A DNA stretch of 64,000 nt from SCBR16-9 sp964537975 (lineage in GTDB: Bacteria > Hydrogenedentota > Hydrogenedentia > Hydrogenedentales > SCBR16-9), in assembly GCA_964537975.1 (NCBI GenBank), contig CAZIDP010000024.1:1-64000 (forward strand). Reading direction: 5' to 3'. The translations under genes and the position numbers were made by a program. This document shows, one piece after another, positions 1 through 9,827 of this stretch. Position 1 is the first letter of the stretch; every line of letters begins with the position of its first letter. The notes beneath the pieces were generated by a model that worked only from the letters and a program-made list of their open reading frames with translations, did no database searches and had not been told where the DNA came from.

Positions 1-20
1 ACTTAACAAGATACGTACTG

Positions 21-1472
21 TTATTTCACCTCACCAGTCAGTTCAGGACGGTTGCCCCCTTGCATTTCCTGTGAATTATTCTGTTCATTCATGAAAATGT
101 TGATGTTACTCCAGCGCCCACCACGGAATCTGGTAAACAAGAAAAAACTCAAAACAATAATAAAAATAGTTGCTGCTATCCAGGCACCATACGCTTCCCC
201 TCCCATAGGAAATGAAAAGAGCAACGCGAGTGGGAGAAAAACGGTATACGCCATAATCAGGGTGGTCCACATCATCCAACGGGTATCACCAGCACCACGC
301 AATGCACCGGCACACACAATATTTGTAGCATCGAACGCCTGAAAAATAGCTGCCAGGATCAACAACTTGTGACCGAGTGATATAACCTTGGGGTCCTTGC
401 TGAATATCAATTCAATCAGCAGCCCCCCAAAGAGGGCAAAGAAAATGCCCATTACCAACATGTATCCGGTAGCTATTTTAAGTGCTGTGTACGTTCGCAG
501 CTTTGCGCGCCGTATGTCACGAGCGCCTATCCATTGGCCAACAATCGGAGCAATTCCCTGGTTCAAACCCACCGCAGGCATAAAACTGACATGCATGAAA
601 CTCAAGGCAACATTGTGTGCGGCCAGTTGCTCAGTCCCAAAGTACCCTACGATGAAACTCGAAAAAATAGCCCAATTCGCAATATCCAGAAACATGGTCA
701 TGCCACTGGGCAGGCCAATCCGTATCAGCTCTTTTATACGGTGTACATCTACATTCCAGGCTTGGCGAGTCCCAAACAACCCGTTGTAATGACGGTTCAT
801 AAAGGTAGCTTGAAGGCATATACATTGAAAGTATGTTGCCGTAACGGTAGCAATGGCTGCACCCGCTATTCCCCATTCTGGAAATCCAAACTTGCCAAAA
901 ATGAGCAAGTAATTCAAAACCAGGTTCAATGCATTTCCAACAATGGCAATATACATAGGTATGGATGACCGGTTGATAGCCTGAAAGAAAGCACTCATGG
1001 CAGTCATCCATCCCATGCCAAAATATCCCAGGCTTCGAAATTGGAAATAAATTATTTCCAGGCGTGTAACTTCTGGCGTGTGTCCCATACTATTAAATAA
1101 GGGGTACGCCAGTGGCCATAAAATTAAAGCTGAAAGGCCAATGGGTATCGACAAATAGAGTCCCTGCCACGCATACCGTGCGGCCAGATGCTTGTCCCCT
1201 TTCCCGACACACTGCGATACGAACGTGCTGACACAACCGATAATGCCAAGCAAAACCGTTGATAATGTAAATGACCAAATACCTGCTGAGCCTGAAGCGG
1301 CAAGGGCATCTGTACTAATCCGCGCAACCATGACCTGATCTGCAAATTGCATGATGGTATACGAGAGTGATGCAATGATAATGGGTCCGGACATGGCCAT
1401 CACTTGCTTTACACCCGTCCAGCGTGGTTCGATCAAGGCATGGCTTGACTCTGTTGTAGACTGATCATCCAT
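21..1472 (-). CDS. MATE family efflux transporter
   Basis: The 483-residue protein has about twelve hydrophobic segments arranged as two similar halves, the length and pattern of the MATE (NorM/DinF) family. MATE proteins sit in the inner membrane and export cationic drugs or metabolites in exchange for Na+ or H+. Visible family features are FADQVMVARIS in the first helix, the GLPSGMTMFLDIAN stretch opening the second half, and RGAGDTRWMM late in the protein. About 30 hydrophilic residues form a C-terminal tail. The start is ATG at 1472 with a rather distant AAGGGA upstream. The next gene upstream runs divergently, so the shared 176-base gap must hold its promoter. Family assignment is secure; the substrate cannot be read from sequence. 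Confidence 0.92.
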   Translation of the reverse strand: MDDQSTTESSHALIEPRWTGVKQVMAMSGPIIIASLSYTIMQFADQVMVARISTDALAASGSAGIWSFTLSTVLLGIIGCVSTFVSQCVGKGDKHLAARYAWQGLYLSIPIGLSALILWPLAYPLFNSMGHTPEVTRLEIIYFQFRSLGYFGMGWMTAMSAFFQAINRSSIPMYIAIVGNALNLVLNYLLIFGKFGFPEWGIAGAAIATVTATYFQCICLQATFMNRHYNGLFGTRQAWNVDVHRIKELIRIGLPSGMTMFLDIANWAIFSSFIVGYFGTEQLAAHNVALSFMHVSFMPAVGLNQGIAPIVGQWIGARDIRRAKLRTYTALKIATGYMLVMGIFFALFGGLLIELIFSKDPKVISLGHKLLILAAIFQAFDATNIVCAGALRGAGDTRWMMWTTLIMAYTVFLPLALLFSFPMGGEAYGAWIAATIFIIVLSFFLFTRFRGGRWSNINIFMNEQNNSQEMQGGNRPELTGEVK

Positions 1473-1648
1473 GATAAAAATAGTATCCCTTCATTGAACG
1501 GCTGTGGTATGCTCTGTAGAAATAATCTACGTGATGTGTTTGGCTGGTTTACTGCAATCGATCATGATAGCACGTTTTTTAGAATTTAATACGAATTAAA
1601 ATATATCAAAATTTACCGAGATCTCTTTGAAAAAGCAGGCTGTAGTGT

Positions 1649-2167
1649 ATGTCCATTGTAACAATTGATATCACCGATATCTTAAACCGTGTCACTTTGA
1701 AAGCACTGTTGGAATCATCCGGACATATCGTGCAATTTGCAGATGATGAAATCAAGCATCCAGATATTTTTATATGTGATAATTTCATCAATGCCATTCA
1801 AAAAGCCAAAACATATCCTGCCTTGTTGCTGGCGACAATGGGCACCATTCCTCAAGCAATAAAAGCTATGGAGGAAGGTGTTTTTGGATATATTCTGCTG
1901 CCTTTTCAGCCAGGTGAAGCACCCCTCATGGTGCGTCGCGCTTTGGAATCAACTTCATCCCCCGGTAATAGAGCGCCAGCCCCGGAGCCTGCCCTGCTGA
2001 CGCTTGCTGAAATTGAGCAACAACATATCATACGAGTATTACGAGTGTGCAACAACAATCAAGCCAAGGCTGCTCGTTTGTTGGGTATTGGACGCAATAC
2101 CCTTTGGCGCAAACTGCGCCAAATAAGAGATGATGGATTGCACGAGCAAGGACCATTCACTAGATAA
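1649..2167 (+). CDS. RegA/ActR-like regulator: degenerate receiver plus Fis-type HTH
   Basis: The 172 residues divide into a receiver-like domain (about 1-105) and a C-terminal Fis-type helix-turn-helix (about 122-165, with NNNQAKAARLLGIGRNTLWR). This receiver-plus-Fis layout without a sigma-54 AAA+ domain is that of the RegA/PrrA/ActR response regulators. The receiver is degenerate: an Asp remains in PDIFICDNF where the phospho-acceptor is expected, but the conserved Lys of the usual KPF motif is Leu (ILLPFQ), and the N-terminal acidic pair is not typical. It may therefore act without phosphorylation. No histidine kinase lies nearby. The start ATG at 1649 has no strong ribosome-binding site. 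DNA binding is well supported; target genes are unknown. Confidence 0.75.
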   Translation: MSIVTIDITDILNRVTLKALLESSGHIVQFADDEIKHPDIFICDNFINAIQKAKTYPALLLATMGTIPQAIKAMEEGVFGYILLPFQPGEAPLMVRRALESTSSPGNRAPAPEPALLTLAEIEQQHIIRVLRVCNNNQAKAARLLGIGRNTLWRKLRQIRDDGLHEQGPFTR

Positions 2168-2429
2168 AATTCAAACACTGTGCCCAATATCCAGCGTTTA
2201 TTGTATATATTGTAGGGTACTATGCGTACTTTCATGGGTGCAGACTGAATATCTCAGAAGTATTATCGACCTTTCTCATTCTCTCCGAGTATCACCCTAC
2301 AGAACGCAAATTTCTCATATTACTTAATACAATTAGACGATTAAAAATAAAATCTTGCATTCTGTCGAAAATATTATTATAGTTATCGTTAGTTTTAGTA
2401 GCATTTTGCATGAATGGAAGGAGATAACC

Positions 2430-2909
2430 ATGAACCAAAAAGAGTATACCCCGGTTAGTGATGATGCTATAAAAATGATAGCTACGATAAATATTGAAAG
2501 TGATGTAGCTGTTTATACGCAAATTGAGAATAGTATTCGTTTTGCTATTGCTTCGGAAACTATCAAGGCGGGAGAAAAATTACCCTCTGTTCGAGACATG
2601 ACCGATATGATTCAGGTGAACCCCAACACGGTTGCCAAAGTCTATCGCGACCTGGAAGTCATGGGCTTGGTGTACGCACGCCGGGGCATGGGTGTTTTTG
2701 TTCGTGAGGGTGCTGTAGACCGTTGTAAAGACCGCGTTCGCACTGAAATTATCAGCCGCTTGTTCGAAGTGACTTCGGAAGCAAAATCAGCAGGTATGAC
2801 TGTCGCAGAGATCAAGACAATCATGAGCAAGTGTCTTTCTGCCAGCCCGGTCAGCCCATACAGCCCGGCTCCTGAAGTATTGTTATCAATGGCCAAAAAA
2901 ACAAAATAA
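2430..2909 (+). CDS. GntR family regulator, short YtrA-like type
   Basis: The 159-residue protein has a winged helix of the GntR family at about residues 25-95 (IKAGEKLPSVRDMTDMIQVN, then NTVAKVYRDLEVMGLV and RRGMGVFV), followed by only about 60 residues. Such short members (YtrA/YhcF group) usually lack a metabolite-binding domain and often repress an adjacent ABC transporter; none is adjacent here. I chose ATG 2430 because GGAG lies 6-9 bases upstream; an in-frame ATG at 2355 has no such site. The residues before the helix are unusually long for the group. The regulated genes are unknown. Confidence 0.88.
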   Translation: MNQKEYTPVSDDAIKMIATINIESDVAVYTQIENSIRFAIASETIKAGEKLPSVRDMTDMIQVNPNTVAKVYRDLEVMGLVYARRGMGVFVREGAVDRCKDRVRTEIISRLFEVTSEAKSAGMTVAEIKTIMSKCLSASPVSPYSPAPEVLLSMAKKTK

Positions 2910-3074
2910 AGTACAGCATCTAAGTAAACGATTGATTTTAAACCATTTATCGATCACGTGCTCTGGGCATGTAGTATTCAATTATCGTTTGCTTATATCG
3001 ATTTTGATAGGGGTGATGTAGACTTAACGGGGCAATGTCGCGACAGGTACTGTAGTCAATATGACGGGACAGTA

Positions 3075-3626
3075 ATGGTAAGCAACTGTGTTCAGGTTTT
3101 AGAAAATTACCTGGATTTGATGGACGCCCAACGAAGAGGTATATTTCTCTTGTTGGAGCATGTACCTCAAGCGTATTTATGGAAAAAACCCAGGCCAACA
3201 TCATGGTCTGCGGGAGAACACATCGACCATGCTCGCGTGCTGACACGTGCGTTCCGGCGTTTGATTACTTGTTCTTGGCCCATGCTGAAAACAGTTGCCT
3301 GGCTGCGACATAGTCGACCCATTAAAACAGAAATTGATGACGTATACGAGCGGCCGGGCTTTCCAAACGGGGTCGGTTGGATGTGGCCACCCAATCACAC
3401 CACCAAGTCACCTGTTCCATTGGCAACACTTGCCGAAGCAATGGCTCAGGAGCACTGCCGTATACGTTCATGGTATGAAGCAAAAGATGTATCACTGTTG
3501 GGTCAGGCAAATCTGTGTGATCCGGCAATCGGGTGGATCAACCTGATTCAAGCACTACGTATTGGCATATATCATGATGCCCATCATTTCCGCATAGCGG
3601 AAAGACTTATAAACAGTTACAAATAA
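3075..3626 (+). CDS. DinB-fold (DinB_2-like) protein
   Basis: The 183-residue protein resembles DinB/YfiT-type four-helix-bundle proteins, which often bind a metal through three histidines and in some lineages act as thiol-dependent S-transferases. The motifs visible are WSAGEHIDHARVLTRAF near residue 45 and GIYHDAHHFRIAERL at the C-terminus, giving the spaced histidines of the family. Start: an in-frame codon at 2958 would extend the protein by 39 residues, but that extension looks non-coding; ATG 3075 gives the normal family length. The gene stands alone between the GntR gene and the convergent ComB-like gene. Its actual reaction cannot be inferred. Confidence 0.75.
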   Translation: MVSNCVQVLENYLDLMDAQRRGIFLLLEHVPQAYLWKKPRPTSWSAGEHIDHARVLTRAFRRLITCSWPMLKTVAWLRHSRPIKTEIDDVYERPGFPNGVGWMWPPNHTTKSPVPLATLAEAMAQEHCRIRSWYEAKDVSLLGQANLCDPAIGWINLIQALRIGIYHDAHHFRIAERLINSYK

Positions 3627-3662
3627 TACGCACGCCGTTAACAACACCCCATTACCTGTTAC

Positions 3663-4397
3663 TTATAGCCCTGTTGCTGCACGTGTGACAATGCCCCATT
3701 GGTTACGCTCCATACCCCGAGGTACCGTATCGATTATATCTTTTCGGGCACAATAGACAATATCTTTATCCATTCCAACGGCACGTAATTTGCTCGCGTG
3801 GGGTGCTGTAGCAAAGAGATGGGGAAGACCTTCTGATTCTATGCGGGTTTTCCAAAATTCATACTGTTCCTTGCCTTCACCTAATTGAATATCCGGGCCT
3901 GCGGCCAGCGCAATTGCCACAGCACCAACCCAGTCTTCCTGGGCATCAAAGTCATCATCGTCGCTCAGGCCAGCAGGAATCAACACAATGTCACTACCCT
4001 GTTTTTGAACTTCGCAAGCGGTCTGTGCGGCATTGATGACGGCACCGAGATATACTGCCTGTGCTCCCCAGGCGCTCACCATTCGACCAGCACCGGTAGT
4101 TGTACTGAATATCACTTGCCTGTCGCGTGCATTTCCAGCTTCCAATGGGCTATTACCATAATCGAAACCTGCTGGCGGCACCCCACCACGTTCGCCATAC
4201 AGCAACGCATTGGGCCAAAGTACCTTTGCTGCAATGGCTTCTTCAACGGTACGAACTACCAGTATTTCCCGGGCACCTTCATACAACAACTGGGCAGCAG
4301 TACTGCTGGCCCGAAGCGCATCAACCACTACGGCAACACATTGATGTTTAACAGAAAATTCACAACCAGCTTCACCTTCTATGATATGCCAACGCAT
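3663..4397 (-). CDS. 2-phosphosulfolactate phosphatase family (ComB-like)
   Basis: The 244-residue protein matches the ComB family, Mg2+-dependent acid phosphatases first described for removing phosphate from 2-phosphosulfolactate in coenzyme M synthesis. Signature stretches are VVVDALRASSTAAQLLYEGA, YGERGGVPPAGFDYGNSP, and IFSTTTGAGR. ComB homologues are widespread in bacteria that do not make coenzyme M, where the substrate is unknown or may be sulfolactate-related. ATG 4397 is preferred because GGGGG lies five bases upstream; a TTG at 4409 overlaps that site. It is transcribed convergently with the DinB-fold gene and in the same direction as the flavin reductase upstream. Confidence 0.88.
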   Translation of the reverse strand: MRWHIIEGEAGCEFSVKHQCVAVVVDALRASSTAAQLLYEGAREILVVRTVEEAIAAKVLWPNALLYGERGGVPPAGFDYGNSPLEAGNARDRQVIFSTTTGAGRMVSAWGAQAVYLGAVINAAQTACEVQKQGSDIVLIPAGLSDDDDFDAQEDWVGAVAIALAAGPDIQLGEGKEQYEFWKTRIESEGLPHLFATAPHASKLRAVGMDKDIVYCARKDIIDTVPRGMERNQWGIVTRAATGL

Positions 4398-4461
4398 AAA
4401 AACCCCCAAATAATTTGGTTATAAACCTATAGAACCATAGCACGCAGAATAACAATTAATA

Positions 4462-5451
4462 TTACATTTTATCTACAATATGGCTGATTATTTTTGGACC
4501 ATGTTCACGACTGTTTTCAACAAAAACGACATTAGACTCACATCCCGCACATAATGTACCAGCAATGTACAAGCCCGGAATGGTAGACTCAAAGTGGGTA
4601 TTCAATACAGGTTTACGTGTTTCAGTATCGACCAGGGCACCTGTTTTCTCCAGCAAAGATGTGTTGGGTATGTAACCTGTCATCGCGAGTACGAAATCAT
4701 TGGGTATTGTGATCTGTTTGTTCTCAGAAGTATTAATTGTGACTTCATCCATGCCAATATTCAGCAGCTCCGCATTGCGATAACACTGGATACTGCCTTC
4801 TTTGATCCGGTTTTCAATATCAGGCTCTATCCAATACTTGGTAGCGAACTGATCACTTCGCATGACAACAGTGACATTGGCATCAGCACGGTACAACTCC
4901 AGAGCTACTTCTGCCGCAGAAGAACCAGAACCAATTATGACGACATCGTGGTTCGCGTAAAAATGTGATTCCGAATACCGGTACGACACTTTTGGTAAAT
5001 CAGCGCCTGGAATGCGTAAGGACCGAGGACTGTCATAAAAACCTGTTGCCATGACCACATTGCGGCTTTCCCAGATGTAGGGACGCGAAAATATATCTTG
5101 TGCTACTATACGAAAATGATTGTTTATCATGTCAATGGCTGTTACTTCATGGTAGGCAACTACCTGCAAGTTATAATATTTCACAAAGGTGCGCAGGTAT
5201 TGCAGATACTCCCGACGTGTTGGATTCTTTTCAGTGCATATCAACGGGAACCCCGCCAGCTCAAGCTTGTCAAAGGTAGAAAACCACCGCATGTAAGTCG
5301 GATGGTGCAAAAGAGCGCCTGCAACAGGGCCTTTATCCAAGGCAACAGCCTTCAGACCTTGCTGACGGGCTTCATATAATGTACCCAGCGCTGCTGGTCC
5401 TGCACCCACAATAAGCACATCCAACATTTCATTCATGCCATATCTTTTCAT
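4462..5451 (-). CDS. FAD-dependent pyridine nucleotide-disulfide oxidoreductase, YpdA (Bdr)-like
   Basis: A 329-residue flavoprotein with an N-terminal FAD-binding Rossmann motif (LIVGAGPAALGTLYEA), a second dinucleotide motif near residue 165 (VVIIGSGSSAAEVALELYRA), and a C-terminal GLYIAGTLCAG followed by the NVVFVENSREHG segment. There is no CxxC redox pair of the thioredoxin reductase type. The overall pattern is that of YpdA, which in Bacillota reduces bacillithiol disulfide using NADPH. Homologues occur in other phyla whose thiol is not always known. The start is ATG 5451 with AAGGAG about a dozen bases upstream. It lies 64 bases upstream of the ComB-like gene on the same strand and could be co-transcribed with it. 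Confidence 0.82.
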   Translation of the reverse strand: MKRYGMNEMLDVLIVGAGPAALGTLYEARQQGLKAVALDKGPVAGALLHHPTYMRWFSTFDKLELAGFPLICTEKNPTRREYLQYLRTFVKYYNLQVVAYHEVTAIDMINNHFRIVAQDIFSRPYIWESRNVVMATGFYDSPRSLRIPGADLPKVSYRYSESHFYANHDVVIIGSGSSAAEVALELYRADANVTVVMRSDQFATKYWIEPDIENRIKEGSIQCYRNAELLNIGMDEVTINTSENKQITIPNDFVLAMTGYIPNTSLLEKTGALVDTETRKPVLNTHFESTIPGLYIAGTLCAGCESNVVFVENSREHGPKIISHIVDKM

Positions 5452-6206
5452 AAGTTATTTTACTCCTTCGCGAAATTCTACCATACAATATTGAAAATGG
5501 TGAGGTGGCGATGCTGTTCTCGCAACCTTTATCTGCCGGTTCATTCATGAATCACGAGATTATTTCAGACTCCACAATTATGTAGAGGATTAACAATGCA
5601 GAAGCAAATTGAAGATAATTGGACAACAAAAATGTAGAAAACAGGGTGTCTTTTTTGCATACTACAATTGTTTCGATATTCCTTTTTATTAATTACAATA
5701 CAACTGATTTCAAGTGGTCTATGCCAAAGTGGATCATCCTAAAAAACGATACTGAATGGCATCTCAGGTATCTTTATACAAGACATCAGGGTCTTTATCA
5801 AGAGACAATGTCACTTCAAGCAGTTCTGCAGCATACCCGGATATTCTTTTGTTAAAATATATTGGTTTGAAATGCGGAATTGTACCGCTACCCAACGTCT
5901 ACGGAATCACATTGACCTATCTTGTGTTGATCGATTTGTAACTGAATATGATTCTGATGTTAATTTCAATGTGCTTCGAATGATTTTTTTGAGAACACAA
6001 TTATGCTTTGATCATCAGGTGTGTTTTCATGAACCAACTTGGAATTATAACGAGAATCACTACGGTACAACGCAAGCATGGTTACTGGGTATCAATTCAC
6101 AATTGAGAACCAATATGTATTGATTTTACACCATATCTTGAATTGTTTTATCTAAGAGTCATCCCCTGAACCAAAGAAAGCAAACTGTGACTGGTTTGAT
6201 GAATAT
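5452..6206. other. Gene-free stretch before metH
   Basis: This 755-base AT-rich stretch has three short overlapping open frames in two plus-strand frames (within 5619-6123), but none has a ribosome-binding site or recognisable product. The last frame, ending at 6123, has somewhat protein-like composition and could be a decayed gene. I looked for a cobalamin or SAM riboswitch in front of metH and saw neither the conserved B12-box core nor another motif I could support. Confidence 0.5.
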
Positions 6207-9200
6207 ATGCATTTCCTGGAATTTCTAAAAAATAATATTGTCGTGTTGGACGGTGCAACTGGCACCATGATCCAGTCACTTGAACTGGGTGATGACGCAT
6301 TTGGCGGTGCTGATTATAAAATGCTGTCCGACCTGTTGTGCTTCTCAAAACCGGAAGCAATGAAAAGTATTCATCGTGCTTTTTATGAAGCAGGCGCACA
6401 TGCAGTTGAAACCAATACTTTTGGGGCTTCGCCCATGCGTCTCTCTGAGTACGATTTCTCCAGGCTGGACCTAAGCAGTTTTGCACCTATTCCATATAAC
6501 ATTGATCTACGAGAGCTGAGCCATGAGGATTTGGCCTATTATTTAAGCAAACGTGGCGCGGAAATAGCCTGTGAAGAACGTGACACGTATCGGAAGTCTG
6601 CAAACTACGATGGCCGTCCCCTGTTTGTCATCGGTTCTATCGGCCCATCCAACCGGATACTTTCGAGTACCCGTGCTTCATTACAGGTCTCGACCTTTGA
6701 TGCCATCATGGACAACTTCCGCATTCAGGTATCTGGCTTAATTGATGGTGGTGCAGATGTATTGCTGTTTGAAACCCAACAAGATGTGCTCGAGCTGAAA
6801 GCGGCTGTTATTGGTGCTCAAAAAGCCATGGCAGAACGTAACATCAAGTTACCTGTTATGGCCCAGGTGACTGTAGACCAATTCAGCAAGATGCAAATTT
6901 TTAACACCGATATCCATGCGGCCCTGGTGACCCTGGAAGGTATCGGAATTGATGTGTTTGGCATTAATTGCAGTATCGGCCCGGACCTGATGGAGAAAAC
7001 GGTAGAAAAGATTTGCCGTTTTGCGCATCTTCCGGTGTCCGTCATTCCAAATGCCGGGTTACCTGTTTCGGAAAATGGCAAGACTGTATTCAAGTTTCCA
7101 CCGGAAGAATTCGGAAGTTATCAACGGCGATTTGTAGAACAATATGGCGTGAACGTGATCGGTGGATGTTGCGGTACAACCCCCGAACACATTCGTTGCC
7201 TGGCAGATGCAGTACGCGGCTTGAAACCAAAACAGCGTAAACCGGAAGGTGGAATATATATTTCTGGTCCTCAAAACGCCATACTCCTCGAAAGCCATGA
7301 GACACTCATCCGTATCGGTGAGCGTTTAAATGTCCGCGGTTCGAAGAAAGTCCGTGATGCTGTTGAGAATGATACCGGTATCAATCATGATGCCCTGGAA
7401 GAAGTAGTACACGAGCAGGTAAATGACTTGGGGTGCGTCGTAATTGATGTCTGCATGGACTCCAATCAAGTAGATACCGTCGCCGCATTGAAAGAAGTTG
7501 TGCATATCCAGACCACCGATTTCAGTGGCGCCATGTGTATTGATTCATTTCAGGTCGACGCACTCGCAGAGGCTATCAAGGTATATCCAGGCCGCCCCAT
7601 TATAAACTCCATCTCAATGGAAGAAGCTTCTCCCGGAGTATTGAAGATCGACGCTGTGCTGGAAGCGACCCGGGAACATAATCCCCTGTATGTGGGTTTG
7701 TGTACCGGCCCCAATGGGCCTGGTTCTACACGTGAAGAAAAACTCGATCTGGCTACCCAGATTCTGGAACGCGTCGAGTCGCACTATGGGGTAACACCAG
7801 ACCGGATTTTTATTGATGTCAATTGCTTCCCATTGGGTTCAGAATCCATTGAGGGCATGAACTTTGCCGTAGAATCACTGGAAGCAATCCGTCTGCTCAA
7901 AGAACGTTTTCCAACAGTGAATACGACCATCGGTGTAGGTAACCTGACCAATGGGCTGGCAAAAAAACCATATATGCGTATGCTGTTAACATCCATTTTC
8001 CTGGATGAAGCCCGAAAATGTGGGCTGGACTCGGCCATCATCAATCCCAATCACTATGTCTTCGTCAAAGACCTTGACCCCAAGCATTACACCCTCGGGA
8101 AACAGGCAATTCTCGAGCGCGACATGGATGCCTTCGCTGAACTCGAAATCATCTCTGAAGAAAAAATGGGTCATGTAGTTAAACGTCGCACCAATTATGA
8201 TGATCTTGATCTGGAAGCCGCAATCAGCCAGAAAATCAAAGATGGGTACAAGGAACGGCAGGGGGGTACCTTTGAATTTCGGGGACACTCCTATACCTAC
8301 CAGGATCGCATTGTTCTGCAAGTAGCCCAAGCCCTGGAACTACACAAACCCCTGGATTTCATCAACCAATATCTTATGGGAGCCATGCAGGACCTGGGTG
8401 ACGGTTTCGGCCGGGGAGAGGTCTCCTTACCACACCTGTTGAAATCCGCCGATGTCATGCGCCAGGCCATGGGCTTCCTGGAAGCCTACATGCGCAATGA
8501 AGCCGGTATCGACATACACAGTAAAATCGAATATAAAGGTACCGTGGTGATTGGCACGGTGTACCAGGATGTGCATTCCATTGGTAAAGACCTTGCCCGA
8601 ACCTTGCTGGAAAATTATGGATACCGTGTAATTGATCTCGGAACAATGACCCCACTGCAAGACTACATTGATGCGGCACGAGAACACAACGCAGACGCGA
8701 TTGGTATGTCGGCACTGCTGGTGCAGACCTCGAACCACATGATCAGTGTATCGAAAATGATGGAAGAACAAGGATTGGAACTACCGATACTGATCGGTGG
8801 GGCACCGGTGAGTGATCGACACGCCGCCTATGTCGCGCTTGCCGGAAACGAAGACGCAAACCGCATGCGTTCGAATGTATTCTATTGCCGTACGGCCATG
8901 GATGGCGTTAATGTGATGAATCGCCTCAAGTCTGACAACAATTTGGATGACTTTTATCAAGCCAACCGCGAAAAGCTGATTAAAAAATACCACCGTGCCA
9001 AAGAACGTGCAGCATCAGATCAGAAATTAATGGAAACCCTTCCCAGAAGAACCGTAAAATTCGATCGGCATAAGTTGCCAGACCAACCGCGTGTCGCCCG
9101 ACTGGAATATCGGTATACCCTGGCTGAATTTGCCCCTCATCTGGACAAAAAAACATTATTTTCATTGAACTGGCGCTTTGGTGGGGAAGCCTCCAGAAAA

Positions 9201-9827
9201 AAACAAGGCCACTCACCGGAAGAGCTGGATGCCTTGCTGCTCGAATGGATTGATAAAGCGACTAAAATGGAATGGTTACAGCCCCAGGGTATCTGTGGCA
9301 TCTATCCCTGTTATGCCGAAGACGATATTATTGTGGTACTCAATCCCGACAATCCAGCCAATGAACTTTGTCGCCTCGATTTTTCTGTGGTCATCGGCGG
9401 GGAACGCAATGACCTGATCAGTGGTGCGCAATACTTCTACCCGAAAGATTTCGGAAAACTGGATGCCATTGGATTGCAAATCACAACCAGCGGACCTCAG
9501 GTGGATGATATTCTAGCGGAACTCAAAGCAGAAGGTGATTTTGAATCGAACCTGTATCTGCAAGGTCTCTCTGATCGTATCGCAGAAGACATGGCGGAGC
9601 ACCTGCATCAGGAACAACGAAGGTTGCTCGGCCTGAATCAAACCGTCGGCCAGCGGTGGTCACCCGGATACCCAGGCATGCGCAATGTGAGCCTGAACAG
9701 GGTAATCCTGGAGCAGCTCCACGCCACAGAACTGCTTGGGGTACGCGCCACAGAAGCCGATGAGTTCTCACCAACCGGAACAACCGCTGCCGTCATCAGC
9801 TTTCATCCAGACGCCAAATATAGCTGA
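6207..9827 (+). CDS. metH: Cobalamin-dependent methionine synthase
   Basis: The 1206-residue protein is full length for MetH, which transfers a methyl group from 5-methyltetrahydrofolate through cob(I)alamin to homocysteine in the cytoplasm. Domains in order: homocysteine-binding barrel (about 1-330) with zinc cysteines near residue 255 (GINCSIGP) and the GGCCGTTPEH pair near 319; pterin-binding barrel (about 355-615); cap domain (about 650-745); B12-binding domain with the DVHSIG base-off motif near 787; AdoMet-dependent reactivation domain (about 930-1200) with RWSPGYPG near 1149. The first methionine gives the expected N-terminus (VLDGATGTMIQ), although the ribosome-binding site is weak. 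It stands alone; no metF or B12 transport gene is beside it. Confidence 0.97.
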   Translation: MHFLEFLKNNIVVLDGATGTMIQSLELGDDAFGGADYKMLSDLLCFSKPEAMKSIHRAFYEAGAHAVETNTFGASPMRLSEYDFSRLDLSSFAPIPYNIDLRELSHEDLAYYLSKRGAEIACEERDTYRKSANYDGRPLFVIGSIGPSNRILSSTRASLQVSTFDAIMDNFRIQVSGLIDGGADVLLFETQQDVLELKAAVIGAQKAMAERNIKLPVMAQVTVDQFSKMQIFNTDIHAALVTLEGIGIDVFGINCSIGPDLMEKTVEKICRFAHLPVSVIPNAGLPVSENGKTVFKFPPEEFGSYQRRFVEQYGVNVIGGCCGTTPEHIRCLADAVRGLKPKQRKPEGGIYISGPQNAILLESHETLIRIGERLNVRGSKKVRDAVENDTGINHDALEEVVHEQVNDLGCVVIDVCMDSNQVDTVAALKEVVHIQTTDFSGAMCIDSFQVDALAEAIKVYPGRPIINSISMEEASPGVLKIDAVLEATREHNPLYVGLCTGPNGPGSTREEKLDLATQILERVESHYGVTPDRIFIDVNCFPLGSESIEGMNFAVESLEAIRLLKERFPTVNTTIGVGNLTNGLAKKPYMRMLLTSIFLDEARKCGLDSAIINPNHYVFVKDLDPKHYTLGKQAILERDMDAFAELEIISEEKMGHVVKRRTNYDDLDLEAAISQKIKDGYKERQGGTFEFRGHSYTYQDRIVLQVAQALELHKPLDFINQYLMGAMQDLGDGFGRGEVSLPHLLKSADVMRQAMGFLEAYMRNEAGIDIHSKIEYKGTVVIGTVYQDVHSIGKDLARTLLENYGYRVIDLGTMTPLQDYIDAAREHNADAIGMSALLVQTSNHMISVSKMMEEQGLELPILIGGAPVSDRHAAYVALAGNEDANRMRSNVFYCRTAMDGVNVMNRLKSDNNLDDFYQANREKLIKKYHRAKERAASDQKLMETLPRRTVKFDRHKLPDQPRVARLEYRYTLAEFAPHLDKKTLFSLNWRFGGEASRKKQGHSPEELDALLLEWIDKATKMEWLQPQGICGIYPCYAEDDIIVVLNPDNPANELCRLDFSVVIGGERNDLISGAQYFYPKDFGKLDAIGLQITTSGPQVDDILAELKAEGDFESNLYLQGLSDRIAEDMAEHLHQEQRRLLGLNQTVGQRWSPGYPGMRNVSLNRVILEQLHATELLGVRATEADEFSPTGTTAAVISFHPDAKYS

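Noticed and set aside
5452..6206. Cobalamin or SAM riboswitch before metH
   Set aside because: The conserved B12-box core and the SAM-I core motifs were not found; the gap is unstructured AT-rich sequence as far as I can read.
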